This document shows, one piece after another, positions 55,757-64,000 of a DNA stretch of 64,000 bases. A program made the translations under genes and the position numbers. The DNA is from Halomonas sp. GD1P12 (GTDB lineage Bacteria > Pseudomonadota > Gammaproteobacteria > Pseudomonadales > Halomonadaceae): NCBI RefSeq assembly GCF_025725645.1, contig NZ_CP107007.1, positions 2,294,001-2,358,000 of the forward strand, written 5' to 3'. The stretch's first letter is position 1. Every line of letters begins with the position of its first letter. A model generated the notes under the pieces. That model was given only the letters and a program-made list of their open reading frames with translations. It did not search any database and had not been told where the DNA came from.

Positions 55757-56485
55757 TTGTATACCCGTCTTTTAGCTGGAACGACGCGCGTGGCAGGCGC
55801 ACTCGGCGTGGGGCTTTTGAGTCTTGCTCTGAGCGGCTGCTTCTACGCCAACACCTCCCAGGCCCCGATTGCGACGACCTATCCCTACTCGGAGCAGCAG
55901 CGCATGCAGGCTGCGCACCACTGGGAGATACTCGCCCGCCACGAGGCCAGCCAGATCCTCCAGCGCGAGCGGGTGCGCTTTCGCGACCTGCACATCAAAA
56001 ATCCGCACCCGGACGGCTACGTTCCCTATAGCGGCGGCGAGTTCGACCGCGGCTTTCGCACCTTCTTGACCAGCGAGCTGGTGACCCGTGGCGCCAACGT
56101 GACCACCGCCGCCGGGGCCAACAGCGTCGACGTGATCGTGGACGTCGAAATCGTCGAGCACCGCGACCGTGGGTTCATTCGCCCGCCGACCGGCGCGTTC
56201 ACCGCGCTGACCGCGGGCATCGCCGTGGCGACCATACCCATCAATCATTGGGCCGAGCCGGCGTTGGGACTAATTCCTGCCGGTATCGCCGCGGACGTCT
56301 TCAGCGGTAGCTGGACATATACCGGCAACGAAGAGATCATCATCACCACGCAGGTCGTCGATGGCGACCGCATTCTCTACTCGTCGTCGAACATCTACTA
56401 CATCAACGGCGGCGACCGGCGCCAGTACGCGCCGCAGCGGGTGCACTACCCGGACCCCGCCATTCCGCTCACCGATACCTGGTAA
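55757..56485 (+). CDS. Predicted lipoprotein of unknown function
   Basis: A 242-residue protein with a lipoprotein signal peptide (GLLSLALSGC, lipidated Cys28), so a likely outer-membrane lipoprotein. The mature part has a repeated aromatic, beta-rich character (DVIVDVEIVEHRDRGF, NEEIIITTQVVDGDRILYSS) and a short hydrophobic alanine- and glycine-rich stretch around residues 155-180. The TTG start is supported by AAGGA 8 bases upstream. It is 4 bases ahead of the FlgO-like gene, so the two are co-translated. I do not recognise the family. Confidence 0.75.
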   Translation: MYTRLLAGTTRVAGALGVGLLSLALSGCFYANTSQAPIATTYPYSEQQRMQAAHHWEILARHEASQILQRERVRFRDLHIKNPHPDGYVPYSGGEFDRGFRTFLTSELVTRGANVTTAAGANSVDVIVDVEIVEHRDRGFIRPPTGAFTALTAGIAVATIPINHWAEPALGLIPAGIAADVFSGSWTYTGNEEIIITTQVVDGDRILYSSSNIYYINGGDRRQYAPQRVHYPDPAIPLTDTW

Positions 56486-56489
56486 GGCC

Positions 56490-57065
56490 ATGCCCGTACT
56501 CACTTCGACCTCACTGCTCATTCATCTGCGTCGCGCCCTGCTCATTCTCGGCGTGTTGATGCTTGCCGGGTGCGCGGGCCTGAACCAGCGCGGCCCTAAA
56601 CCCGCCCCGCCAGAGCCGGATCTTTCCGAACTCGCCCACGAAGCGGCGGCGCGCATGGTCGCCCACAACCCGGACATGACCCGCTACAGCCCGATGATCG
56701 CCGCCACGTTCGTGAGCATCGATAATCTGACCCAGTCCTCCACGTTTGGGCGCATCAGCTCGGAGATCATGGCATCCGCCTTGGCCCAGCAGGGCATGCA
56801 GGTGCGCGAGGTCAAGATGCGCGACAGCATGTTCGTCGAGGAGAACGTCGGCGAGCTGATCCTTTCACGCCAGGTACAGCGCCTTGGCGCCCAAAGCAAC
56901 GCCCGCTCGATTCTGATGGGCACCTATGCCCAGGGGCAGAACTATATCTATGTCAGCACTCGCGTGGTGCGCGCCGGCGACGCCATGGTGCTGGCCACCG
57001 CCGACTTCAAACTGCCGATCAATAACAACACGCTGAGTTTGTTGGAAGCCCAGGGCGGCTGGTAG
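56490..57065 (+). CDS. FlgO-like outer-membrane lipoprotein
   Basis: A 191-residue lipoprotein (LGVLMLAGC, Cys28). The mature part resembles the FlgO domain: a pattern of IAATFVSIDNLTQSSTFGRI, then SEIMASALAQQGMQVREVK, LSRQVQRLGAQSNARSILMG and TRVVRAGDAMVLATADFKLP. In Vibrio FlgO supports the flagellar outer-membrane ring. ATG with SD TAAGG, four bases after the previous stop. Together with the MotB-like gene this suggests a cell-envelope motility or energised complex, but no flagellar genes are in the window. Confidence 0.75.
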   Translation: MPVLTSTSLLIHLRRALLILGVLMLAGCAGLNQRGPKPAPPEPDLSELAHEAAARMVAHNPDMTRYSPMIAATFVSIDNLTQSSTFGRISSEIMASALAQQGMQVREVKMRDSMFVEENVGELILSRQVQRLGAQSNARSILMGTYAQGQNYIYVSTRVVRAGDAMVLATADFKLPINNNTLSLLEAQGGW

Positions 57066-57100
57066 CGTAGCCGGGGTTTAATACCGGCTTTTCTGGGGCC

Positions 57101-57139
57101 AAAAAAAGCGGCGCGCTACCGGGTAGCGCGCCGCTTTTT
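57101..57139. terminator. Bidirectional terminator between the FlgO-like and M14 genes
   Basis: Arms GCGGCGCGCTACC / GGTAGCGCGCCGC (13 bp) with A7 on one side and T5 on the other, so it works on both strands. It separates convergent genes. Confidence 0.92.
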
Positions 57140-57176
57140 CATTGATGTGACAGACCATTCAACCTGATAAAACGTT

Positions 57177-58685
57177 TCAGGCTACCTGATAATCCGCCAT
57201 TGAAGTGTCCGCCACGCCGGTCAGCATCAGCGGCGTCACCGGCTCGTTCATTGCCGCCATTGCGGGTGCATCCATACTCGCCACGTCAAACGCCCACTCG
57301 ATCTCTTCGCCGTAAAGTTCCTCGAACGGCGTGCGTTCGCCGCGCTCGGGAATCTGGAGCGCCAGCGCCGGGTCGAGGCCGGCAAAGCCATCCAGGCCAA
57401 GCGCCCGGGCGATACCCAACATGCCCAATACGCCTTCAAGGGTCAGAGCGCTTGCCACCGCGTCGAAATCCAGCGTCAGCCCTTCCAGCGCTTTCAGTTC
57501 GAACTCCTCGAGCCCGCGCTGCTCGACCAGCAACACCGGCGTGCCGTCGAGACCGATGCCGTTACGGCCGATATCCGCCGCGTCGCCGCCGGGGAAAAGC
57601 GACAGATAGCCATAGTCGAATGCCTCGAGCCCCTGGGCAAGTGCCAGAGCCGCCTGCTGCGCAGTAGCGGTGATACCCGGCGCGACGTTTTCATTGGTCG
57701 GCCATAGCACCGACTGGGTTTCCAGCTCGCCGGCAGCATTCAAATAATTATTCTGATTGTGATAATCGAGCAGCATATCGGGCTGGAAGGCGGCCAGCAC
57801 GGCGCGAATCGCCGCGGTTTCCGGTGCCTGGGTGGCATCCAGCGGCTGGGAGGAGTCCCAGGTACGGTTCAAATCGATATCGGCGGCGTTGCGGCGCGGG
57901 TCCAGCGTCGTTTCCGGGTCGAGTTCACCGGCCACCAACTGTTCCCAGCGCGCGAAACCGTCCGGATTGACCCGCGGCATCACGGTCACACTCACCTGCT
58001 CACGAAGCGCGATAGCCCCTTCGCTATCGCCACTCAGCCACTCGAGAAAATGCATGGCGGCTTCGGTACCCACCGGCTCGTCGCCGTGCTGCTGGGTAAC
58101 GATCATCAGCTTGCGCGGCCCGTCACCGACGCTTGCAGCAAAGAGCGGGCGCCCTTCGATCGACTCGCCGGCCTGAGTCAGCGACAGCGTGTCAAAACGC
58201 GCATCGAGGGCCTGCAGGTCGTCATAAAGCTCTTCGTTGCTGCGAAAACCGTCCTGCACCAGCGGCTGGTCGGCGTCGTAGTTCTCATTGCTCACGTTTT
58301 GGGAATAGAACTGGGCCACCGACGTATAGGCATCGAGCGCCTCCAGATCCGTTTTGCTGGCCGAAGCCAAGATGGATTCGATCAATACCTGATCCGAAAC
58401 GCCACTATCGGCCTGCGCTCCCCAGTAATCGACCGCCGCCTGCTCGGCATCGCGCGCGAACAGGCGCTGGTAGATCTCGTTGACCCAGCCGTTACCAGGA
58501 AGCGCTGAAAGCGCCTGGCGGCCGGCCACGAACTCATCGGACTGCAGCATGTAAAACAGCACATCCTGCGACTCAAGGGCACCGGCGTCCATCTGTTCCT
58601 GCCAGTACGCAAGCCCCGCCGGGTCGGCGGCGCGGCCAAAAAGCGCCAGATAGTAGGATTGTATGTATTGAGTCGGTGTCAGCAT
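57177..58685 (-). CDS. DUF4214 + M14 zinc carboxypeptidase fusion
   Basis: A 502-residue protein. Residues about 1-125 carry two DUF4214-like units (YIQSYYLALFGRAADPAGLAY, then EIYQRLFARDAEQAAVDYWG). Residues about 150-430 are an M14 metallopeptidase with zinc ligands His200/Glu203 (QQHGDEPVGTEA) and His309 (LLDYHNQN), substrate residues in NPDG and DLNRTW, and a likely catalytic Glu388 (VLLVEQRG). There is no signal peptide, and DUF4214 is typical of secreted surface proteins, so export by another route is likely. SD GAGAGG. The substrate is unknown. Confidence 0.88.
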   Translation of the reverse strand: MLTPTQYIQSYYLALFGRAADPAGLAYWQEQMDAGALESQDVLFYMLQSDEFVAGRQALSALPGNGWVNEIYQRLFARDAEQAAVDYWGAQADSGVSDQVLIESILASASKTDLEALDAYTSVAQFYSQNVSNENYDADQPLVQDGFRSNEELYDDLQALDARFDTLSLTQAGESIEGRPLFAASVGDGPRKLMIVTQQHGDEPVGTEAAMHFLEWLSGDSEGAIALREQVSVTVMPRVNPDGFARWEQLVAGELDPETTLDPRRNAADIDLNRTWDSSQPLDATQAPETAAIRAVLAAFQPDMLLDYHNQNNYLNAAGELETQSVLWPTNENVAPGITATAQQAALALAQGLEAFDYGYLSLFPGGDAADIGRNGIGLDGTPVLLVEQRGLEEFELKALEGLTLDFDAVASALTLEGVLGMLGIARALGLDGFAGLDPALALQIPERGERTPFEELYGEEIEWAFDVASMDAPAMAAMNEPVTPLMLTGVADTSMADYQVA

Positions 58686-58870
58686 CGGTCTTGCCTCTCA
58701 GCATTATTGTTGCAGCTCGTTTTCCCTGCTTCTTGTCGCGCTCGAGCGGCCAATACGGGCTCTTTGGCCCGCTTTGCGATAACAACGACTCCCTCGCCCG
58801 GCCGCCGCCTTTTAGCTATAACGCATCCCGCCACGTTAAGCCAGGCCCGGCTTTTTGATGAGAGCAGCGC

Positions 58871-60187
58871 TCAGCGTGTGAACGATGCGGCAACGGCGGC
58901 TGATTGGCACCGATAAGCGCTATACGCCCCCCACCATACCGCCAGCCAGAAGGCGTAGAACATGGCGCCGCTGTTGTGTGCCATGAACGTTTGCGAGAGA
59001 CCGAAATCGATATAGGCTACGGGTAGTAGCGTGCCCGCCACCGCCAGCGAACGAACGCGCAAGTCGGCATGCGAAAACCCCGAGACAAACAACCGCATCG
59101 GCACGAGATAAAGCGCCAGCAAAATAGCGAGCCCTACCACGCCGCGCTTGGCGGTGGCATCGATGAACTCATTATGGGCGTGGTCGAATCCGGCCGCTGC
59201 CGGGTTGATGACCCCGCGCTCGGCCAGGGCCTGCATGGCGTCGACGTAGCCCTGCTCGCCCCACCCCAGCACCGGACGCTCGGCAATCAAAAGCCCGGCG
59301 CCGCGCCACATCTGAAAACGAAGCCCGAGCGACGTATCGCGCTCGCCCCCACCGATATACTGAGCTACATCATTGATCCCGGCGTGAACGCGCTGCTGCA
59401 CCCCGGTTTGCGGCGTGGCGTACATGATCACGACAACGGCCAGCATTAGCGCCACCGCCGCTGCTTTGACCTTTAACGAAAGCCCGCGACCGTAGCCGCG
59501 ATACAGCACGAACGCGATGAACGGAAGGCCAATCCATCCGCCGCGGCTGCCCGATAACAGCGAGCCCAGCATACCCAGAAACGCCCCCAGCAGCAGAAGC
59601 AAAAGCCAAAACGCCCTGCGCCGTTGAGCGAACGCCCAGCCAAGCCCGGCCAAACACAAAACGCCCATCAGCATGCTCAGGTTGCCAAACTGAATCACGT
59701 ACACGAAGCCGTCGGCGCGCGCCCTATCCAGCGCCAGGTTTTGCCAGAGCGCCCAGCTCCCGGAGCCAATGGCACCAAGCGCCAGCCCGCTCCAGAGCCA
59801 TGAAAGCCGCGGCGGGCAGCGCAGCACCAGCAAAAGCACCGGTACGGCCAACAGAAACCGTGATGGTCGGTCAAAGCCGCGCGCGCCCAACTCGATGGTC
59901 GAAAGTACACCGACCGCCAGGCCATAAAGGCACAGTGCCGCGATGAGCCATCGATCCTGACGCGTAAGCGTTGCCATTCCCACGCGGCGAGAAAGCAGGC
60001 AAACGCTTGCCAGAAGCAACAGCGCGGCGCCAATGGAGTAGCCCGAAGGCACCACCAGCGCCAGCGCCCCCATTAGAAATACGCACACGCTCACATAACG
60101 CGCTAACGGGCCCGCAGGCAGTGTGGCTTCCCTTGTCGTGCTATTGTCCATGATGCGCCATGCTCCGGCCCTGGTGCCTTTACTCAT
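58871..60187 (-). CDS. O-antigen ligase family protein
   Basis: A 438-residue inner-membrane protein with about 11 helices and a large periplasmic loop (about 280-340, containing GERDTSLGLRFQMWRGAGLL, GWGEQGYVDAM and DHAHNEFIDATAKRG). The HAHNEFID-type block is the signature of the WaaL/Wzy family that joins O-antigen or capsular chains to lipid A-core or proteins. It fits the dTDP-rhamnose genes to the right. The start could instead be ATG 60151. Confidence 0.85.
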   Translation of the reverse strand: MSKGTRAGAWRIMDNSTTREATLPAGPLARYVSVCVFLMGALALVVPSGYSIGAALLLLASVCLLSRRVGMATLTRQDRWLIAALCLYGLAVGVLSTIELGARGFDRPSRFLLAVPVLLLVLRCPPRLSWLWSGLALGAIGSGSWALWQNLALDRARADGFVYVIQFGNLSMLMGVLCLAGLGWAFAQRRRAFWLLLLLLGAFLGMLGSLLSGSRGGWIGLPFIAFVLYRGYGRGLSLKVKAAAVALMLAVVVIMYATPQTGVQQRVHAGINDVAQYIGGGERDTSLGLRFQMWRGAGLLIAERPVLGWGEQGYVDAMQALAERGVINPAAAGFDHAHNEFIDATAKRGVVGLAILLALYLVPMRLFVSGFSHADLRVRSLAVAGTLLPVAYIDFGLSQTFMAHNSGAMFYAFWLAVWWGAYSAYRCQSAAVAASFTR

Positions 60188-60276
60188 TGCTACTTTTAAG
60201 TGGTTACTTGTAGATGGTTACGTGTAACGCGTAAAAAGCTCGGATAGTAGCACAGCTCGCGCGCAGGCTCGCGGCC

Positions 60277-61716
60277 TCAATCACACGGCTGATTATCGGG
60301 GAGCGTAACCGTCAGCGCTTTGCCCTTTTTTTGCGCCAACGCTTCCAGCGCCGATTTCAGCGCCAGGCGCGCCGTTGAGTCGCCGTGCACCAGGCGCACT
60401 TCGCGCGGCCAGCGGCGCATGCCGGCCACGAAGCGCAACAGCCCGCCTTCATCGGCGTGGGCGGAGTAGCCGCTGATCGACGTCACGCCGGCGCGAATGG
60501 TGAAACGCTCGCCCTCAAGCTCAACCCAGCCGCCCGCCGGCCCATAGCGCTGAATATCGCGGCCCGGCGTGCCCTCACCCTGATATCCCACGAACAGCAC
60601 CTGATGGCGGGTATCTTCGAGCATCGCCTTCAAATAGTTGACCACGCGCCCGCCCGCGCACATGCCGCTGGCGGCAATGACGACGGCAGGCCGCCCACTT
60701 TGGGCCAAATACGTCACCGTACGCAGATGCGCCTCGTGACTATCCACGGTATAGAGCGATTCAAAATCGAGCGGGTGGCGGCCGGCGCGCACGCGCGTTT
60801 GGGCCTCGGCGTCCCAGTAGGGTTTGAGTGTGCGATATACCCGGGTAAAGCGCGCCGCCAGGGGAGAGTCGACGATAATCTCGAGCGCTCCCCACCGCCC
60901 TCGGCCCGCCGCCCGGTGAACGATGCCCTCCAGCGCATACAAAAGCTCCTGGGTGCGGCCAATGCTGAACGCGGGAATAATCACGGTCCCCTGGTGGTCG
61001 AGCGCAGCGTCGATCGCTTTTTTGAGTGCTTGGGTTCGGCCTTCGCGTCGTTCGTGGCGGCGACCGCCATAGGTGGCCTCCAGCACCAGCACATCGGCCT
61101 TGGCCGGCGATGTGGGCGCCGGCAGCAGCGGTGAGTTGGCCGCGCCCAGATCGCCGGAGAACACCACACGCTCGCGCTGGCCGGTTTCAGGCTCGCGTAA
61201 ACCAACCTCGACGAAGCTCGAGCCCAGAATATGCCCCGCCCGGCGCAGCTTGACGCGCATGACCAGATCCTGGTTATTGACGACCGAGTGCCAGCGGTCG
61301 TACTCAAGCGCCACCACCTGCTGCTCCAGCCGCTCCAGAAAGCGCTCGATCAGCGCGCGGTCGCGGGTAAAGCCGATCTTGAGCGCGTCTTCGATCACCA
61401 GAGGCAATAGCCGAGCGGAAGGAATCGAGCAGATGACCGGGCCATCGAAGCCCGCCGCCAGCAGGTAGGGCAAGCGGCCCACGTGGTCGATATGCACGTG
61501 AGTAATGACCACGGCCTTGATCGAGTCGACGTCGAAATCGACCGTCATTTGATCGAAACGCGCCGGGTCGGCGTCCTGGCCCTGAAACAAGCCGCAGTCG
61601 ATCAGCAGTGACGGCCCGGCACGAGCATAAAGCTGATGGCAGCTCCCGGTCACCCCATTAGCCCCGCCCCGGTGAACGAGCGTGGAAAGCGCTGGTTTTC
61701 CCCCGTGATTTACCAT
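60277..61716 (-). CDS. MBL-fold/beta-CASP ribonuclease-like hydrolase
   Basis: A 479-residue cytoplasmic metallo-beta-lactamase-fold protein. The metal motif HVHIDHVGR, the later DLGA and the beta-CASP/RNA-specificity blocks (SPLAARFTRVYR, VIAASGMCAGGRV, SGYSAHADEGGLL, RLVHGD) match the CPSF73-like RNA-processing family. SD AAAGGGGG precedes the ATG. The target RNA is unknown. Confidence 0.88.
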   Translation of the reverse strand: MVNHGGKPALSTLVHRGGANGVTGSCHQLYARAGPSLLIDCGLFQGQDADPARFDQMTVDFDVDSIKAVVITHVHIDHVGRLPYLLAAGFDGPVICSIPSARLLPLVIEDALKIGFTRDRALIERFLERLEQQVVALEYDRWHSVVNNQDLVMRVKLRRAGHILGSSFVEVGLREPETGQRERVVFSGDLGAANSPLLPAPTSPAKADVLVLEATYGGRRHERREGRTQALKKAIDAALDHQGTVIIPAFSIGRTQELLYALEGIVHRAAGRGRWGALEIIVDSPLAARFTRVYRTLKPYWDAEAQTRVRAGRHPLDFESLYTVDSHEAHLRTVTYLAQSGRPAVVIAASGMCAGGRVVNYLKAMLEDTRHQVLFVGYQGEGTPGRDIQRYGPAGGWVELEGERFTIRAGVTSISGYSAHADEGGLLRFVAGMRRWPREVRLVHGDSTARLALKSALEALAQKKGKALTVTLPDNQPCD

Positions 61717-61797
61717 TTCGCCCCCTTTGGATCATCAAGCGGTCGTGGCCACTACCCTACCCCCACTCGCAACCAAAAGTAAAATTAGGCTTCTGCA

Positions 61798-61834
61798 TAA
61801 AAAAACGCCCACCTCAGCGTGGCTGCGGTGGGCG
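61798..61834 (-). terminator. Intrinsic terminator of the rfb operon
   Basis: Arms CGCCCACC / GGTGGGCG, with an inner AGC/GCT pairing, followed by seven T on the minus strand, 25 bases after the rfbC stop codon. Confidence 0.85.
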
Positions 61835-61858
61835 CTCATGGCTTTCGATGGGCGGCGC

Positions 61859-62410
61859 TTAGCGCTCGAACACGTCGGCGGCGGCGAAGTTGCTACCGGC
61901 CTGGTCCTTCTCGGAAAGCGCGAACTCGACGGGAAGCGTGGGCCACTCGATACCAAGCTCGGGGTCATCGAAGCGAATGCTGCGCTCGGAGGCCGGGTGA
62001 TAGTAGTCGGTGGTCTTGTAGAGAAAGTCCGCGGTATCCGACATCACCACAAAACCGTGGCCGAAGCCTTCCGGCACCCAGAGCTGGCGGTTGTTCTCAG
62101 CGGAAAGCTCGACGCCCACCCACTGGCCGAAGTGGCTGGAATCGCGGCGAAGGTCGACCGCCACATCGAAGACGCTTCCCTGGGTGACGCGAACGAGTTT
62201 GCCCTGGGGCTGCTCGAGCTGGTAGTGAATGCCGCGAAGCACCCCCTGACGCGAGCGCGAGTGGTTGTCCTGCACGAATTCACGTGTACAGCCGGTGGCC
62301 TCTTCGAACGCCTTTTGATTGAAGCTTTCCATGAAAAAGCCGCGCTCGTCGCCGAATACTTTGGGTGTCAGAATCACGACGCCCGGCAATGACGTTTGTT
62401 CGACCTGCAT
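61859..62410 (-). CDS. rfbC: dTDP-4-dehydrorhamnose 3,5-epimerase
   Basis: A 183-residue cupin-fold enzyme, third in dTDP-L-rhamnose synthesis. Blocks GVVILTPKVFGDERGFFMES, FVQDNHSRSRQGVLRGIHYQ (catalytic His), and WVPEGFGHGFVVMSD are intact. SD GGAGG lies before the ATG, which overlaps the rfbA stop by one base. Last gene of the operon. Confidence 0.96.
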   Translation of the reverse strand: MQVEQTSLPGVVILTPKVFGDERGFFMESFNQKAFEEATGCTREFVQDNHSRSRQGVLRGIHYQLEQPQGKLVRVTQGSVFDVAVDLRRDSSHFGQWVGVELSAENNRQLWVPEGFGHGFVVMSDTADFLYKTTDYYHPASERSIRFDDPELGIEWPTLPVEFALSEKDQAGSNFAAADVFER

Positions 62411-63294
62411 TAGTGACCTCCCTTGCTATCGAGCCGCGCAAGCAGATACTGGCCGTAACCGGTCTTGGATAGCGCGCTGGCGCTTTCGCGAAGCGCTTCA
62501 TCGCTCAGCCAGCCCTGGTGCCAGGCGATCTCCTCGAGACACGCCACCTTCAGCCCCTGGCGATGCTCGATGGTTTGCACGTACTGGCTGGCTTCCAACA
62601 GGCTGTCATGAGTACCGGTATCCAGCCATGCAAAGCCGCGGCCCAGGCGTTCGACACGCAGGTCGCCGCGCTCCAGGTAAGCATTGTTGATGCTGGTGAT
62701 CTCGAGCTCACCGCGCTCGGAAGGCTCAACCTTTCTGGCGATCTCGACCACGTCGTTGTCGTAGAAGTAGAGCCCGGTCACTGCGTAGGGCGACTTCGGC
62801 TTGGCCGGCTTCTCCTCGATGGAAACGGCGGTGCCGCTTTCGTCGAACGCCACCACGCCAAAGCGCTCCGGGTCCTTCACCAGGTACCCAAACACGGTAG
62901 CGCCGCTTGGCTGCTCGCTTGCGCGCTTGAGCTGCTCGGAGAAGTGCTGGCCGTGGAAGATGTTGTCGCCCAGCACCAGGCACACCGGGGATTCGCCGAT
63001 GAACTCTTCACCGATGATGAACGCCTGGGCCAGACCGTCCGGGCTAGGCTGCACGGCATACTCGAAGCGCACGCCGAAGGCGCTACCATCGCCTAACAGG
63101 TTTTCGTACTGCGGCAAATCTTCCGGGGTCGAGATGATCAGAATCTCGCGGATGCCGGCCAGCATCAGCACCGAGATCGGGTAATAGATCATCGGCTTGT
63201 CGTAAATGGGCAGCAGCTGCTTGGAGACGCCGCGGGTGATGGGATGCAGGCGCGTGCCGCTGCCCCCGGCCAGAATAATACCTTTACGTTGCAT
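62410..63294 (-). CDS. rfbA: Glucose-1-phosphate thymidylyltransferase
   Basis: A 294-residue enzyme making dTDP-glucose, the first step toward dTDP-rhamnose. [20 protein letters not shown] and [38 protein letters not shown] and [17 protein letters not shown] are intact. SD AAGGA. rfbD lies upstream by 27 bases, rfbC overlaps downstream. rfbB (dehydratase) must lie outside the window. Confidence 0.97.
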   Translation of the reverse strand: MQRKGIILAGGSGTRLHPITRGVSKQLLPIYDKPMIYYPISVLMLAGIREILIISTPEDLPQYENLLGDGSAFGVRFEYAVQPSPDGLAQAFIIGEEFIGESPVCLVLGDNIFHGQHFSEQLKRASEQPSGATVFGYLVKDPERFGVVAFDESGTAVSIEEKPAKPKSPYAVTGLYFYDNDVVEIARKVEPSERGELEITSINNAYLERGDLRVERLGRGFAWLDTGTHDSLLEASQYVQTIEHRQGLKVACLEEIAWHQGWLSDEALRESASALSKTGYGQYLLARLDSKGGH

Positions 63295-63321
63295 GGTGTC
63301 CTTCCTTGCTCAAGGCTCGCT

Positions 63322-64000
63322 TTAACGCGAGCTTGCGATTTCTTGCACGGTCAACGCGACCTGGCTTTGCCAATCCGGCAGCGTGATTCCCAATGCTTTC
63401 TCGAGTTTACCCACATTCAGGCGGGAATTCAGCGGCCGGGTAGCGGGCGTGGGGTAGTCGCTGGTGGGAATGGCGCCCACGCCCTGCTCGGTGATCGAAA
63501 GTGGCAGGCCGGCCTTTTTCGCGTGCTCGAAGATTTCGCAGGCAAAGCCGTGCCAGCTGGTGTGCCCGCGCGGTGCCAGGTGATACACCCCGCTTTTGAG
63601 ATCGCTGCCGTCCGGGCTCAGCCATCTGGTCAGCGCCTGCTGAGTGACCAGCGCGATCAAGCGAGCGGGGGTCGGCGCGCCCACCTGATCGTCGATGATG
63701 TTGAGGCTTTCGCGCTCGGCGCCCAAACGCAACATGGTGGCCAAAAAGCTCTTGCCGAAGGCGCTATAAACCCAGCTGGTACGAAAGATCAGATGCCGGC
63801 AGCCGCTGTCACACACCGCCTCGTCGCCGGCAAGCTTGGTGTCGCCGTAGACATTACGCGGCCCGACCGGGTCGCTCTCGCGCCAGGGCGTATCGCCGTC
63901 ACCGGTATAAACGTAGTCCGACGAGTAGTGCACCAGCAGCGCGTTGTTCACCGCGCAGTGAGCGGCAAGCTGAGCGGGCAGCGACGCGTTCAGGCGCGTG
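63322..64000 (-). CDS. rfbD: dTDP-4-dehydrorhamnose reductase, 5' truncated by window end
   Basis: The C-terminal 225 or so residues of the last dTDP-rhamnose enzyme. The open frame runs to the window edge; upstream of the GTG at 63951 the translation continues in family-like sequence (NASLPAQLAAHC), so that GTG is internal. The catalytic region HYSSDYVYTGDG and TKLAGDEAV follow, with RTSWVYSAFGKSF further on. rfbA follows on the same strand. Confidence 0.93.
   Translation of the reverse strand, partial: TRLNASLPAQLAAHCAVNNALLVHYSSDYVYTGDGDTPWRESDPVGPRNVYGDTKLAGDEAVCDSGCRHLIFRTSWVYSAFGKSFLATMLRLGAERESLNIIDDQVGAPTPARLIALVTQQALTRWLSPDGSDLKSGVYHLAPRGHTSWHGFACEIFEHAKKAGLPLSITEQGVGAIPTSDYPTPATRPLNSRLNVGKLEKALGITLPDWQSQVALTVQEIASSR

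Overview
The window is GC-rich chromosomal DNA from a gammaproteobacterium, most likely a halophile of the Halomonadaceae (Halomonas or a close relative). This rests on conserved gene neighbourhoods (nudE / yrfG-hslR-hslO / pckA; rppH-ptsP-TSUP-lgt-thyA-folA; nrdR-ribD-ribB-ribH-nusB-thiL-pgpA), two Halomonas-like trimeric porins, and genes for glucosylglycerate, an osmolyte-type compound. There is no rRNA, phage, transposase or CRISPR array. The only tRNA seen is tRNA-Arg(CCT) near the left end. Species assignment is inference.

Layout. 1-4.1 kb: end of an FMN-dependent alpha-hydroxyacid dehydrogenase, tRNA-Arg, an AEC transporter and a Cache-PAS-GGDEF diguanylate cyclase. 4.6-7.2 kb: galU and pgm, which supply UDP-glucose. 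7.4-9.8 kb: two paralogous porins; the first has Zur-like and Fur-like boxes upstream. 10-18.2 kb: ProQ/FinO-domain protein, folA, thyA, lgt, TSUP permease, NRDE protein, ptsP, rppH. 18.3-24.8 kb: HAD phosphatase, mdh, an RND efflux pair. 24.8-34.8 kb: rsd, dsbB-gshA, tex, pckA, the hslO-hslR-yrfG heat-shock operon and divergent nudE. 34.8-35.3 kb: a tandem 160-bp repeat of the BIME type. 35.4-41.5 kb: PAS-type chemoreceptor, a Lon protease resembling the AsrA subtype, a DUF945 protein. 41.7-47.2 kb: pgpA-thiL-nusB-ribH-ribB-ribD-nrdR, with no riboflavin synthase gene and a ribB whose GTP cyclohydrolase II half has lost its zinc cysteines. 47.4-54.1 kb: a glucosylglycerate region (GH13_18 phosphorylase, dsbG, a Cache chemoreceptor, gpgS and a glucosyl-3-phosphoglycerate phosphatase). 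54.3-54.5 kb: a short transcription unit with promoters, a 28-codon ORF, a 9-bp stem and a strong terminator. 54.6-57.1 kb: an orphan MotB-like protein and two lipoproteins, one FlgO-like. 57.2-64 kb: DUF4214-M14 carboxypeptidase, O-antigen ligase, an MBL/beta-CASP nuclease and the dTDP-rhamnose operon rfbDAC, cut by the window end.

The genes connect through sugar-nucleotide supply. galU, pgm, rfbA/C/D and the O-antigen ligase serve the cell surface, and UDP-glucose could also feed GpgS. The least ordinary parts are the short transcript at 54.4 kb, the glucosylglycerate region, the putative metal-responsive sites at the first porin, the RibB variant with the absent riboflavin synthase gene, and the orphan MotB/FlgO-like group. 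All functions come from reading the sequence; no database search was run.
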